From contig NC_068357.1 of assembly GCF_020536995.1 (NCBI RefSeq), positions 65,749,378 to 65,813,377 of the forward strand: a stretch of 64,000 bases of DNA, in the 5' to 3' direction. Positions 12,501 through 22,954 of the stretch are shown here, piece after piece. Every line of letters starts with the position of its first letter. Positions within the stretch are counted from its first letter, which is position 1. Under the pieces are notes generated by a model. That model saw only the letters and a list, made by a program, of their open reading frames with translations. It had not been told where the DNA came from and searched no databases. Made by a program: the position numbers and the translations under genes. This DNA is from Dreissena polymorpha. Lineage: Eukaryota > Mollusca > Bivalvia > Myida > Dreissenidae.

Positions 12501-13515
12501 TGCAATGTGTCTCCCTCATTAGCCTGTGTGGACTGCAATGTGTCTCCCTCATTAGCCTGTGTGGACTGCTCAGGCTAATCATGGATGACATTTTGTGCAC
12601 ATTCATTAAGCCAAGTTTTCGCAGAATCAGGCACATGGGACCTTCATCTTTTGTACCTCTTTTCGTTTTACAACTGTACAATCCCATTTTATATTTATAG
12701 GATGTATCAATTTTGATGAGGGCTTGATTTTAAAATTACAATCTGCATGTTGACCTGTTTTGTTATTTAATCTAGTGCATGTTTGTTTGGTGTAATAAAC
12801 TAAATATCATAGACATTTTTGAGGTATGATTAATATTGCCACCTTTGAAGATAAATATTAATCTCAGCTTTTGGCCTTGGTTCTCATTACTTTCTACAAC
12901 AATGTATTTTCTACTTTGCCCCTCAACTGCCCATGATATTTTATAAAACATGGGCTTTATTTGGAGAAAACTGACCTAAATGTAAGTACGTCTGCACAGG
13001 CTAACCAAGGGCCTCACTTTCACTTTAAGAAATTTTTCATTTGAAGGAAGTCTCTTGTAAACAAAAATCTGGAAAGTATCTTCCCTGATTAGCCTGTGCG
13101 GACTTCAAATGCATCAAACCCTTTCAGTTCGGGAACCGAATTTTGAAGGCCTTTGCAAACAGTTTGGATCCAGATGAGACGCCACAGAATGTGGCGTCTC
13201 ATCAGGAACCAAACTGTTTGCTATTCTGATAATATTCTTTGAAAAAAATCGAAGAAAATGCTAATTTTAGAAATGCAGCAGACGACATTTTAGCAGACAA
13301 CAAATTTTCAAGCATGCAAAGGGCTAAACCCTTTTTTCCAGAGCTTGGTTCTTATAATATTTATCTGGCCCATTCAGGCGAAGGTGGTCATGAAGAACTG
13401 CAACGTGGCTGCTAAGCTGCAGGAGATGCTGTCAAGTTGGGAGGACGACACTGGGCCTCTGTCAGACACCTGTCTACTGGACATAAATGCAGTGATCACC
13501 ACCGTCAGTGAATAG
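3533..13515 (+). CDS. RTTN: Rotatin, C-terminal 510 residues in ten exons
   Basis: Rotatin is a large armadillo/HEAT-repeat protein of centriole assembly and ciliary basal bodies. Exons: 3533-3673, 4383-4556, 5240-5428, 6857-7032, 7584-7710, 8624-8826, 9526-9682, 10277-10399, 11196-11299 and 13378-13515 (stop TAG). All nine introns are GT-AG and their phases (1,1,1,0,1,0,1,1,0) join without a break into 1532 bases. The end matches vertebrate rotatin as I remember it: WLELLLNLSFSLEGQQMIL against LWLKLLLNISFGEDGQQMIL, then NKPKLLAS against NKPKILAN, and GAASALWALVYNNQKAK against GAAALWALIYNYQKAK. The fourth exon (GLVENLMEHVKQTH) also fits. Human rotatin has about 2226 residues, so the first three quarters lie upstream of 3533; no exon was found in 1-3532. 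The second donor could also be six bases earlier. Introns are repeat-rich. Confidence 0.93.
3700..4006 (+). mobile_element. Helentron-like non-autonomous repeat in a rotatin intron
   Basis: It starts with a hairpin, CCCCTACCGGTGAAACCGGAG followed by GGG, runs through a (GTCA/GTCT)n stretch, a (TA)n tract at about 3919-3936 and AATATTGCTCGGCAATCTCTTGTT at its end (hairpin TTGCTCGGCAA, then TCTTGTT). A hairpin plus TCTTGTT end is shared with several repeats in this window (7918, 34500, 59822). The Helentron assignment is inference. Confidence 0.5.
4557..5239. other. Rotatin intron, nothing further recognised
   Basis: AT-rich intronic sequence between the second and third visible rotatin exons. 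I see no conserved frame, palindrome or tandem array. Confidence 0.6.
5742..5880. mobile_element. Palindromic MITE
   Basis: GAATACTAGGTCGGTGCCGA at 5742 returns as its reverse complement ending at 5880; the matching arms are at least 32 bases (5742-5773 and 5849-5880). Further inward, AAAATCTGAACCAC pairs loosely with GTGGTTCGTATTTT, so the whole element can fold into one hairpin. It sits in a rotatin intron; the rest of that intron (5429-6856) shows nothing. Confidence 0.8.
7445..7553. repeat. Short imperfect tandem repeat (CATTGTCCCC)
   Basis: Three to four loose copies of an approximately 30 bp unit containing ACATTGTCCCCAATTGTCA lie just before the fifth visible rotatin exon. Degenerate and of no evident function. 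Confidence 0.5.
7918..8205 (+). mobile_element. Helentron-like non-autonomous repeat
   Basis: Begins TTAGCTTGGCGTTTTCGGAG with a GTTTTCGGAGAAAAC hairpin, contains GGTCACTAGGTCTAAGTTCA and AAGGTCACTGTGACAAG, and ends with a CG-rich hairpin region GCACCCGCTATGCGGCGC and TCTTGTT. The layout equals that of the 3700 and 34500 repeats. Intronic to rotatin. Confidence 0.5.
8896..8954. repeat. Short hairpin
   Basis: GATGCAAAAAGGTACCATGTG (8896-8916) is repeated inverted at 8934-8954 around a 17 base loop; a run of 14 C lies just upstream. It is in the intron after the sixth visible rotatin exon and may be a tiny MITE remnant. The rest of 8827-9525 is unremarkable. Confidence 0.7.
9683..10276. other. 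Rotatin intron, nothing recognised
   Basis: Apart from a G-rich stretch at about 9710-9731, this intron shows no repeat or coding signal. Confidence 0.55.
10351..10650 (+). repeat. Minisatellite made from a rotatin exon-intron junction
   Basis: The last 49 bases of the eighth visible rotatin exon plus the first bases of its intron (10351-10402, GTAACCTCTGCTGCCACACC through CTAGTGGTAT) are followed by about five diverged head-to-tail copies inside the intron, ending near 10650. Most copies keep the donor-like CTAGTGGTAT or CTGGTGGTAT. Two copies are shortened. The exon member continues the protein frame, so it is the likely source. Confidence 0.88.
11340..12640. mobile_element. CACAGGCTAATC-family MITE split by a minisatellite
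   Basis: Left part (11340-11480) has TGATTAGCCTGTGCAGTC and AAGGCTAATCAGGGACGA; right part (12566-12640) has CAGGCTAATCATGGATGACA and CATTCATTAAGCCAAGTTTT. Together they match the family at 3296 and 63451. The minisatellite unit, with ATTAGCCTGTGTGGACTGC, is the inner arm of the same palindrome. It lies in the last rotatin intron. Confidence 0.75.
11478..12572. repeat. Minisatellite, 38 bp then 33 bp units, about 31 copies
   Basis: Each unit begins GTGTCTCCCTCATTAGCCTG. In 11478-12110 most units are 38 bp, ending CTCAGTCTT; from about 12110 nearly all are 33 bp, ending CTGCAAT. Two isolated 33 bp units (near 11740 and 11970) lie within the 38 bp block. Units are almost identical, so the array is young. 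The 33 bp part keeps several frames open on both strands; these are not genes. Confidence 0.95.
12990..13103. mobile_element. Degenerate CACAGGCTAATC-family MITE
   Basis: TCTGCACAGGCTAACCAAGG at the left and CCCTGATTAGCCTGTGCGGA at the right form the inverted pair, with GAAGGAAGTCTCTTGTAAA between, as in the 3296 copy. Intronic. Confidence 0.65.
13119..13323. mobile_element. TTAA-type MITE, family CCCTTTCAGT
   Basis: Ends CCCTTTCAGTTCGGGAACC and GCATGCAAAGGG, with a central hairpin of TTTGGATCCAGATGAGACGC and its complement. A second copy at 56647-56852 is flanked by exact TTAA on both sides; here the flanks have drifted. CCCTTT ends with TTAA duplication suggest a piggyBac-mobilised MITE. 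Intronic to rotatin. Confidence 0.75.
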
Positions 13516-15041
13516 ATCGCCACCGTGAATAAACAGATTATCACTGTCAGTGAATAGACTCCGCAAAGGGCTACACTTCATAAAAACTCACTGGTGGTAC
13601 AAATGAGTCTTGTTATTGGAAACTTGGCATAATGCTTTAGGTTAAAGTGTCTGCCATTGTAAAATTGGTTATAAAAATCTCTTTGCGCATAAATCGTTAT
13701 TGTTTGTATGAATTATTAGTTGATCACATATGACAGCATTTGTTTTATGTTTAGATTAGATGTTTTTTTCTGAAGCTGTGAAGATTAAGAGTTACTTTCT
13801 TTACATTTATAAGAAAAACTTTCTAAATGAAAGACATTTGTAAGATACTAAGAAAATCGCAACATATAAAGTTAAATAAACTATGCATACATATTTTTTG
13901 GTAATAGACAAATATGCTTAGTCAGTAATTGTATCCTAATTTAAGTGGGTCATACAATGTTAAGTACCAATGATTCAAATGCCTCCTGTAAATAGGAATG
14001 TGCTATTATGACATTAGACTGAGTTTGTCAATTAGTTACAAATCTTAGCCTTGTTCTTTATAAAATATGTGTGTTGTTAACTTGTGTAATAAGTAAGGAT
14101 GCTATGTCCATTGAATAGTATTCTATAAAAATATGCTGTGTGGTTAATTTAAGCGCAAGAACAGTAGCTTTCATGATGTATAACCTCTTTGTTCCTTTAG
14201 TCTGACTATTGGTCTGTTTGGAAACTTGCCCTGACTTGAAGGCCACCAATTATTTTAGGAGTTCACAATTATTTTAGGAGTTCAAAATAACCTTGTGTGC
14301 ACATGTCTTACTCATGTAAAATCATTTACTGAACGCAAGACTGCAAACTTTGAATGTCAAGTCATGCTGACTCTTTTGCTGAACTTCATTAAATTAATGT
14401 GCTTTTGAAGACATCAAAATAAATGCTACACTAGAGTAGATGAAACATCTTATGTTTCACACAAGAATCATATACAAAATAAAAGCACTTTGTCAAAATT
14501 TTGCCCTTTTTTGCATAATTATGCTGATCATTTTTAGTGTAAATGCAGTATTTGGAGGAATTTTCACATTGAATCCGTGTGGTAGTTAAATTAACTCTAG
14601 CAGTAAAATAAAGTGTCAGAACATTTTCTGTGATAGGTTTAGAAAGTTCAGTAAAGATTTGATGAATATAGCATTACTTTTAATCAGTAGCGGATATATG
14701 TTTATTGTAAGGTTGGCACTGTTCATTCAACACTTATTTATTAATTCATATTTTGAACAAATAAAATATAAATTTAAGGAAGGCATTAAACAATTGTAAT
14801 CAGAGAGATAACTGAACTTATACTTGTTTATTCATTTGAACATAACTTTCAGCGTTCAAATTTGCCCCATTTTGTACATTTTATGTTTTCCGTCCAATTG
14901 TATCGTGCTGAGGATAAATAGAAAGATTTGTTGTAGTATTTATGTAATAAACACAAAAAAGGTTTGTTCAGTCACATTCCTTCTATAGTATGTGTAATGT
15001 AGTTTTGTGTGATGTGCTGTGTGTGCTTATACACATAGTTG
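13516..15041 (+). other. Rotatin 3' UTR and downstream spacer
   Basis: The stop TAG at 13513 is followed by an AATAAA at 13528 and further AATAAA motifs near 14420, 14760 and 14947. CAGTGAATAG around the stop is repeated at 13548. I cannot place the polyadenylation site. No other gene signal is visible. Confidence 0.5.
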
Positions 15042-15138
15042 CCACGGTTACTGCAGTGTGTTGAGTCTGACATGGAGAAGTTGAGGACAGGGGCTGCGTC
15101 TACCCTCCGGGCCCTGATCTACAACAACCAGAAGACAC
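15042..15138 (+). pseudogene. RTTN: Stray copy of the ninth visible rotatin exon
   Basis: Ninety-seven bases match 11203-11299, seven of them changed. Reading in the rotatin frame, four changes are silent and three alter a residue (A to T, W to R, V to I). The copy ends exactly at the exon's last base (CAGAAG) but has ACACCC in place of a donor. A CACATAG lies just before it, yet an acceptor there would give phase 0, which does not fit the upstream exon. It stays open for about 19 more codons. It is more likely a relic of a duplication than a usable exon. Confidence 0.8.
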
Positions 15139-16431
15139 CCTGCAGTCATAATGAAACTACGATAATGGTAGCAAGAAATATCCTTTTTTAAAGATGCTGG
15201 GTGCATATCCCTATCGTGAAAATTAAGGTTGAAATAAAACGTTTTAATTAAAAAAAATGATTTTGTTTATAGTTGATATCAAACACATCAAATGGGCCAT
15301 TAAATACAAAAGCAGTCTGCTTTTATTTCACTACGATGCATCTATCGCTAGCTATTAGTGACCCCATCATAAAAACACCATGGTGTGAAAGCGCGATAAA
15401 ATCAATAATTTGCCGATAGATCGCTGATAAGGTGTCAAAAACAACACTGGATCACTTGACTAGTAGATATGGTTTGTTAATTGGTGGCAATAAAGAGATT
15501 AGCAATGATAATTTAAGCCAGACAGAGCTTGATAAGCGAATTTTATTGTGAACTTATAGAAAAAAGGTCGTTTTTCTTAATTTGACAATCTAACCACAAT
15601 ACTTTACGACAGAAAATTTAAGTTAGACTAATATATAAGGGAGCTGGCCGATGTCTGATCTATATGAGATAACTTGACGCTGAAATGGATAAAAAAGGGA
15701 TCACCACAGCAGGTTGCTAATACACAATGTAGACTTCCGCTGTTTTATTGTTGTAACATGTTTGTTTAGAACGCATAGGCAAAATAATATGGAATCCAAT
15801 TTTGAAATAAAAATTCGTCTGGAAAGCGCCGTTGACTTTATAATTGAAGAGCATAGATGACATCAAAGTCGATGAAGTGATTTTCTAGACAACTGGAGAT
15901 AACTGAGGACGACACATACAATTAAGTAAATAATAAAACAGCTAATAAGCATCCCATGGAGGCAGATAATATCTTACTTAAAAGTCAACAGATAAGTTCA
16001 GGCTAAAAATCGTATTTTATAAAGGAATGTAATTGCATCTCTGTCCCATTAGATGTCTTGCAAGTGAATGTTTATTTCAAATGTAGTATGTGCTGTTATA
16101 GAAACCAACTTTGCGCCCAAATTATTAAGTTATTTAATAACGTGCATTGAATTTTTTTCCTGGTATGTGAGACTTTAAACTTGTATTATACTGTGAAAAG
16201 CACCCATGTTACTTCACCGATGTTATTTCCTTGAAGACAATTACATACGGACAAGTTTTTAATGTACACACATTCAAATAGACATACATTATGGCAAATA
16301 ATCGTATCAATTTAATATTTATCAAGCATCTTACTGAATGACCAGGATGGTTTAATCGCCTTTCAATTAAATATATATTTTTAGTAATTTACACTTTATC
16401 AATTGAGAACGTTTTTTTAATAATTTTATTT
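15139..16431. other. Intergenic, nothing recognised
   Basis: AT-rich sequence without a conserved frame or clear repeat that I could identify by eye. Confidence 0.5.
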
Positions 16432-16770
16432 AGGGAGGGAGGGAGGGAGGGAGGGAGGGAGAAACGAAGGAAGGAAGGAAGGAAGGAAGGAAATAAAGAA
16501 GGAAGGAAGGAAGGAAGGAAGGAAGTGAATGAATAAATGAACGAACGAACGAATAAATTATCGAACGAACGAACGAACGAAAAAAAGAATTAACCAAAGA
16601 ACAAATTAAAAAAAAGAACGAAATAACAAAAGAACAAACAAACGAACAAACAAACGAACGAACGAACCGAGGAACGAATCAAAGAACGAACGAACCAACC
16701 AACCAACAAACAATAAACAAACGCACGAATGCACAAACGAACAAACAAACGGAGGAACGGGCGGATGGAC
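16432..16770. repeat. Compound tetranucleotide microsatellite
   Basis: A continuous purine-rich run passes from (GGGA)n through (GGAA)n to (GAAC)n, (GAAT)n, (AACA)n and finally (GGAC/GGAT)n. One strand is almost free of T throughout. Confidence 0.93.
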
Positions 16771-18479
16771 GGATGGAACGATAATTGAATAAATTAATTT
16801 ATAATTAGATAAATATATGGGTTAATAATTAAAAAAATAAAATAAATAAAATTACGTTCACACTTCTTGTTTGTTATTATTTTTGCTATTGCATACTTAA
16901 ATATAAGTTAACTACATGTATCAACAAATGCATAGTGTATTTCAATATTATGAATCTATTGTACATTTCACAGGTATTACAAATAAACCACGCGGTAACA
17001 AGATTCACGTTAGCATTTATTATAATCAATCTTAAAATGTTCTAAATTCGTTGAACAAAATATAAGTTTATAACCAATATTTCCATTCTTTACTGGTTTA
17101 AGACCTAAAAAGGCGTGTTTCTTTCATTATTATTAATAAATAATCGAGAAGATCGAGATGCCGTAGCCTAATCCCTTTTCCTTCGATATCTAATTATAGA
17201 CTATTTATTTATAGATCTTTGAGCCAGGTTATCTAGAGGCTAACCCCATACCAAATGGTATGCTGGTAATACCATTGCCTGTCCGTACAGGCTAACTCCG
17301 TTAACCTAAGGCCTGTCGAACAGACTAACTCGAGTCGTATCGGGTGACTAATAGCTTTAATATACCGAACCATGAAACTCCGGAATTTTTTAAGAGAAAA
17401 AATATTGTTCTTAACCACTACTTTCATAACATGACACCATAACCATACCATTAGGTCTTTTCGTAATTACGAAGTTGTCTCCCATTCGGGAAGGTATCAC
17501 GAGTATCCCGTGTAAAACGCGGTCCGTCTAACATGCGAATATGACTCATATCCGCGGATTGACCGAAAAGTGCGGATATGGACGAATACAGGCAATATCG
17601 ACACTTTGTCTGCAATGTGTAATAAAAAAACACAATATGGGTTAAATATGTTAGTATTGTCTCAAAATATAACAATTTAATAGACATTATCATTTTTCCA
17701 ACTCTTAATTCATATCCGCGAACATGACGAAGTGCCAGAAGATTTTTTTAGGGCTACACACCATATACAATATACCCATGCCGACACCACATATGTTTTG
17801 TTGAATAAGTTTACATAATGTTTATATAATATACTGAATGTATCATTATTCTTGATGTCGTCTCAAAACTTTAGTATTTAGATAAACGATATGCTTTAGA
17901 AAATATTACAATATTTTTGGCCGATTACCGCCAGACCACAAGTAATTAATGATGTTACTTTTTCCCTGGTTATAATTTTATTTGATATAAAAATGTTTAT
18001 ATACTGAATGGTATGAATGCAGTAAATATTGTCTGAAATTTTACTGTTTCAAGTGGCATTTTTCATTTGAAAATAAATGATGATTTTAAATGCGCGAATA
18101 TGATAAAATCGACGAATGTGGTTTATCCAATAAAGGATCTATATTTGAAGTGCTATAATAACTTTATGTAAGGTAAAAATATCTTATATTCGATTGTTAC
18201 TATTTATTTTATGCTTTCCGGTGGTTTATTGAGAAATATAAGTGAATGGAAACTGATAATGTCAATGTTTCAAACAGTGAAAATTAACAGTGAAAAATAT
18301 CGATAATTTTCACTTTTTACTGTGAAATGACGACATTTTTTTGACGAAATGACGTCATTATCCCACCGAAAATCTTTAGTTAAACTCTTAAACAATATGT
18401 CCCGATTATCGTAATTCCGTCTTGACAGAGTTGTCGTTCGTGCGGGTAGGTATAACTACTTCCGGTGTTAAGGAAAACA

Positions 18480-18826
18480 ATGGGGAAATACTACTGGTCA
18501 ATCGTCAAATGCCTTATTTGTAGCGGTATAATAGGTACATTTTCAACAAAAGTAACATTACATAAATTGCCTAAATACGCATTACAAGAAAAGCTTGGAT
18601 GACAGCAATTAGCCGGAAAACTTGGTTTCCAACGGCGTATACTCAAGTCTGTTCCGACCACTTTCGAGACGGAATCGGTCCAAACTCTGTTGACCGAAAC
18701 AAAATTCCTACTGAAAATTTTCCTCAGCGCAAAGTAGTAACAAAACATGAAAGAAAGCAGTGTATATTAAGGCAGCCACTTCCGGAAAATATCTCTGTCA
18801 CCTCTGCCCTACATTTCCATTCGTAA
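18480..18826 (+). pseudogene. THAP-type zinc finger exon, frameshifted
   Basis: From ATG 18480 the reading gives MGKYYWSIVKCLICSG and then LHKLPKYALQEK; after one frameshift near 18600 it goes on with MTAISRKTWFPTAYTQVCSD, HF, and FRDGIGPNSVDRNKIP. This is the THAP pattern: C-x2-C, then about 45 residues, C-x2-H (VCSDHF), with the conserved W and P. The end CATTC-GTAAGT at about 18824 looks like a splice donor, which would make this the first exon of a transposase. Without that splice the reading stops at 18826. Identification rests on the motif spacing. Confidence 0.65.
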
Positions 18827-18888
18827 GTACCAGACAGGTGACATGTTTTGTAGTCAATATCCAAAATGTCCACATCATGTTCATAAAA

Positions 18889-19135
18889 CCATTATAGTTG
18901 CACTGTTATTGAAAAGCAATGCATGTCCCGCTAAAATATTATATTTATCGTTTATATTATGTTTTATAAGTGAATGTAACAGCTGTAATATTAATCTTAA
19001 ACATATAGGCTTCGTATTTTAACATTTCGGGATATTGGATATGAACTGTTGAAATATTAACGACAAATCTAAAAAATTTGCGGGACATGCATTGCTTTTC
19101 AATAACAGCGCTAATATAATGGTTATACTCATTCT
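18889..19135. mobile_element. Palindromic MITE nested in the THAP element
   Basis: TGTTATTGAAAAGCAATGCA followed by TGTCCCGC at about 18902 is repeated inverted at about 19078-19110, with AAACCATTATA outward on both sides. The arms are about 45-50 bases. It lies just 3' of the THAP reading. Confidence 0.75.
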
Positions 19136-19473
19136 TGAAACATTTAAATGTAGCACTACGATATCCTTTGTTTATTTGAATAAATACAATAACGTGCAAT
19201 TTTTTACGTACCAGTAAACTATAATGTATAGTAACAAACAAATATAAGATATTTCACCTTGCATATTTTATACATATTGTGTATTATTCATTGAACATTG
19301 AAATGAACATTACAGAAAAAGTGTCGATATTGCTTATATTCGTCCATATCCGCACTTTTCGGTCATATCCGCGGATATGAGTCATATACGCATTTAAGAC
19401 GGACCGCTTTTTACTCGGGATACTCGTGATACCTTCCCGAATGGGAGAAAACTTCTTAATAACGAAAATCCCG

Positions 19474-20714
19474 AATTATTAAAACTGGGCTCACCGCAAT
19501 GGAACAGTCAAAGCAAAGCATTTGGGGTTTAAACCTGTGTGCGGCTGGTTAAACCTCACACCTATCCCAGTATAAATCACAAAATAAATTAAACAATTCT
19601 TTCGCACTTGTGTATATAATGAGCAACAGTGATTAACCGCTTGGGTCCTTTAATGGCGTCCGCAAACGTTGCGCCATTTTTGTTTCAGCAATTGATCCGG
19701 ATCGGGTAAGGTTCAATGTGACATGAACGAGTAACTGAACTGAAAATAAACTCAAACGCAACTTCATTGAAAATCCACACTTAAGTAAATGTGGTATTTT
19801 ATCTATTAAAAAAACAATATAATGAGGGCGGGTTTTTCGCCTTTTTCTCCTGATCCATATTTAATCACCGTCAAAACACACGCATCGAATGACGAATCTA
19901 TATATAATTACAATCCATATAAATCACAACACGCTTTTAAGCACTAAACCATTATCGTAGTACTACCGTGGATGTCTCTTTTAAATAAAATGCATGCTAG
20001 CAACACAAAACCGTAGTTTTCTAAAAGAGAATAATATCATTTGTAGTTACATATTGTTCTTATTTCGCTTAATTTGTTAAAGGCTAAACACGACTTCTAT
20101 AATGTATGGTTACATGTATTTTCGTTTTCAAAAATAATATGGTTGAAACAGACAAAAGAGTACCATCGCAATCAACTCCGGATCCTGATATTACCAATAG
20201 CATAATAGTGCGTGTTCGCTTTCGTGTTAAATAGTGAAGGAAACATAACTCAATAAAGTATGGCTGGAGTTGGTTGGAAGAAGTTATTTTCCTAGTCACA
20301 AAAGCACTTAAGCAGGTTAGTATTATTGCTGCTGTTCCGCGCATAAATTTTAAACATTTTCTGCTATTACTAGAAATAGAAATAGGATTATCTAAAAGAA
20401 TTTGGTCAGGAATTTTCATCGCCCTTGTGTAATTAGTTAAGTGTAAGTTATTTATCATGCGTGTCCTTGTTACATATTGACGTTATTAATCGCATTCATT
20501 CAATTCTGGTTATGTATTGCTAACGTCCATGGATTGTTTATTCTTCATCACCTACATGTATTAAAAGAGCTACTTAATATAAAATTTCCCGATGGATTCC
20601 GAAATTCAATATCTTTCAATGCGATTGTGTTTGTGATTTACAAATTATGTAGATGTAACATTTCTCTATGATGTGGATCAAAATGACTTCCGCCTTGGCG
20701 TTGGATATGACACA
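19474..20714. other. Intergenic, nothing recognised
   Basis: No convincing coding frame or repeat; short open stretches here do not resemble any protein I know. Confidence 0.5.
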
Positions 20715-21627
20715 ATTAAACACGGTTTATTGAACATATTTAAGGACTTGATTGGCGTTGTGAATAAGTCAATTTTATTTGTTTATAATCAAACGCCTAA
20801 CGACCAAATTTTATAACTTCCTGAGTCATAGTTCATTGCAGTTAAATTTGTTACGCTTATGTTCATATTTACAGGTTATGAAACGGAAAATGTATTCATG
20901 TCTTATTTTTCTGATTTTTCTTATACAAAGCATAATATACGAAAGAAACTCAATACAATTCGCATAATTACATGTGGATGTACTTCTTGAAGAAAATATA
21001 CTAGCCCGTGGTCAAAAAGTTTCAGAGCATCATCCGGATAAACGATTTCAAACCAACATTGTGGCTAAGTATCTAAAAAACATCATGAAATTTCAAGTTG
21101 ATATCGTTAACCATTTTTTAATAAATAAGAATTCTACAATTGTTAGACGTGCGACTGAGAGTAAATGCCGACTATTAGATGTATTTGCAAATTAAAAAGT
21201 GTATGGGGTTCTTCCGTTCCCGATGATGCATTATGGGGTACCCATGTTGGAACCCATCTCTCCTACCTTTAACTTTTAAGTACAACACAAGTTAGGACAA
21301 GTTCAGAATAAGGGCTATTTTATTCCCTTAGGTTATTACTGATACAAAGTTTCGATTGGCAACGGGTGGTCGCGGTAACGTGCGCGTATTTCAACCGTTG
21401 CGCTTAGCAAACTGTTGTGCCAACAAAGTATACATAACGTTATTATTTTATTTTATCAGTGCTTAGCATCAGTCCTAATAATGTAAGTTACATATTATAA
21501 AAGTAAGCTCAACTTAACTTATTATACGTATTGAAATATATTTCCTCCGATTTCTTTGACCAACTAGTTTTAAAAGGCCATTAACACTCGAAATCAACGA
21601 ATATTTCGTACAATAATGCGAAATAAT

Positions 21628-21732
21628 TTACGAGCGAACGCGAGATTGGCTTCGGGCAGCTCATGAGACCTACGTATATCTTCCCATACTTCCGAAGCTG
21701 CCAGAAGACAATCTCGCGTTTGCTCGTAAATG
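21628..21732. repeat. Hairpin kept in both TLR blocks
   Basis: TTTACGAGCGAACGCGAGAT near 21628 is repeated inverted near 21732 (ATCTCGCGTTTGCTCGTAAA), with a second inner pair GGCTTCGGGCAGC and GAAGCTGCC. The same hairpin is present at about 32716-32815 in copy 2 with few changes. Confidence 0.7.
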
Positions 21733-22954
21733 TGCGGATATCGTCGCGGGAAATTCACATGGAATATATTGTGACACGAAAAAAATAAAAACGAGCATTT
21801 TGTATCTCTTTTAATCTATGTTACCATTCCACATATAGCGTCGAAATTTTTACTTTTGCTATAAGGAACACTGATTTTTATGGGTGAACTTTATTTTACA
21901 AAATATTATTCTATTTTTTTATTTATGTGACAAAATGTTTATAATTGATGGATATTAAACAATGGTAATATCTCAATATATTGTTTCAATTTTCAAAACT
22001 AATTCATTAAAGTGTTAAATATTGATTTTACACCAATATTTAATCGTTCACATTCATATACAATAACTGTTTAGTATAATAAATAAATACCCAGTCAGCG
22101 ATGTTTTGCATATGCACGTGTTCTTTAATGTTTGTTAAAGGTATGTTCGAAGACGTATGTTTTTCTGTTGATATTTTTATGGCGAAATATAGTTACTCTG
22201 AAAAGTTTTTCATGTAAATCGGGTTACACTTCAACGCAGTGCTCGGTTCACAACGTGATTTCACCAATTTAATATCATCTATGTATGCGTGCAATAGCCT
22301 GTATCTATCACTATTGATCAGCGTTTATCTATCAATGAATCAGGGATCTGTCAAACGACCTTTTTTACGTGACACAGTGGTTATCATATAAATAAGTACT
22401 ATATACAACTATAAGAACATTCTGTTATATGCAAGTTTTTATCTGTTAAATACTAGCTCAACGCTGTTTAAAACTACAATTCCTAACAATAAACGTCAAA
22501 ACAAGTCGTTCTATCGATCGATCTATACTAATTAATCCATATTTAATCGTTCTTAACTTATTGCATTAGTAATGCTCACCTTTACCTTCCTGGTATGTAA
22601 ATATAAGCCATTTTATCAAACATGGGTAATAACCGACTTCAAAACATTAATTGCAAAATGCTAATACTGGATTTCCCCTAAAGAATTGAACGTGCCCGGG
22701 TTATTGCTTGTGAATGCAATACTTCGAAGTGAATCATTCTATTCAACAAAACACACATTTTTTTTAAAGGAGAAGTAAACGACCCGCACATGAAAAATGG
22801 TAATTATCAATTGAAATGGAATAAGCTCCACATATTTGGAATCAAATGTTAGTCTGTGATGTTTTTAAGTAAAAAGACGTCATATTAGGGAAAAATATCT
22901 GGTCGTATACGGTTTTATTCAAGTGAAATGGGACAATTAACTATCTGAAAAGTT

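Larger units (their letters stand above)
17456..19473 (+). mobile_element. DNA transposon with 160 bp inverted ends and a THAP exon
   Basis: About 160 bases at 17456-17616 return inverted at 19313-19473 with close to 90% identity; shared blocks include TCTCCCATTCGGGAAGGTAT, CACGAGTATCCCG and GACCGAAAAGTGCGGATATG. The 2.0 kb interior holds a THAP-type zinc-finger reading (18480-18826) and a smaller nested palindrome (18889-19135). THAP fingers are the DNA-binding part of P-element and related transposases, but no catalytic region was seen, so the copy is defective. A target duplication is not clear. Confidence 0.8.

Noticed and set aside
11478-12572. Possible CRISPR-like array
   Set aside because: Units are contiguous with no unique spacers, and the window is eukaryotic; it is a minisatellite.
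12054-12700. Long open frames on both strands with 11-residue repeats
   Set aside because: They exist only because the minisatellite unit is 33 bp, a multiple of three; the array is in a rotatin intron and all frames are equally open.
15024-15190. Copy of the rotatin exon as an alternative last exon
   Set aside because: The only acceptor-like AG before it gives phase 0, which does not join the upstream exon ending in phase 1; kept as a relic.
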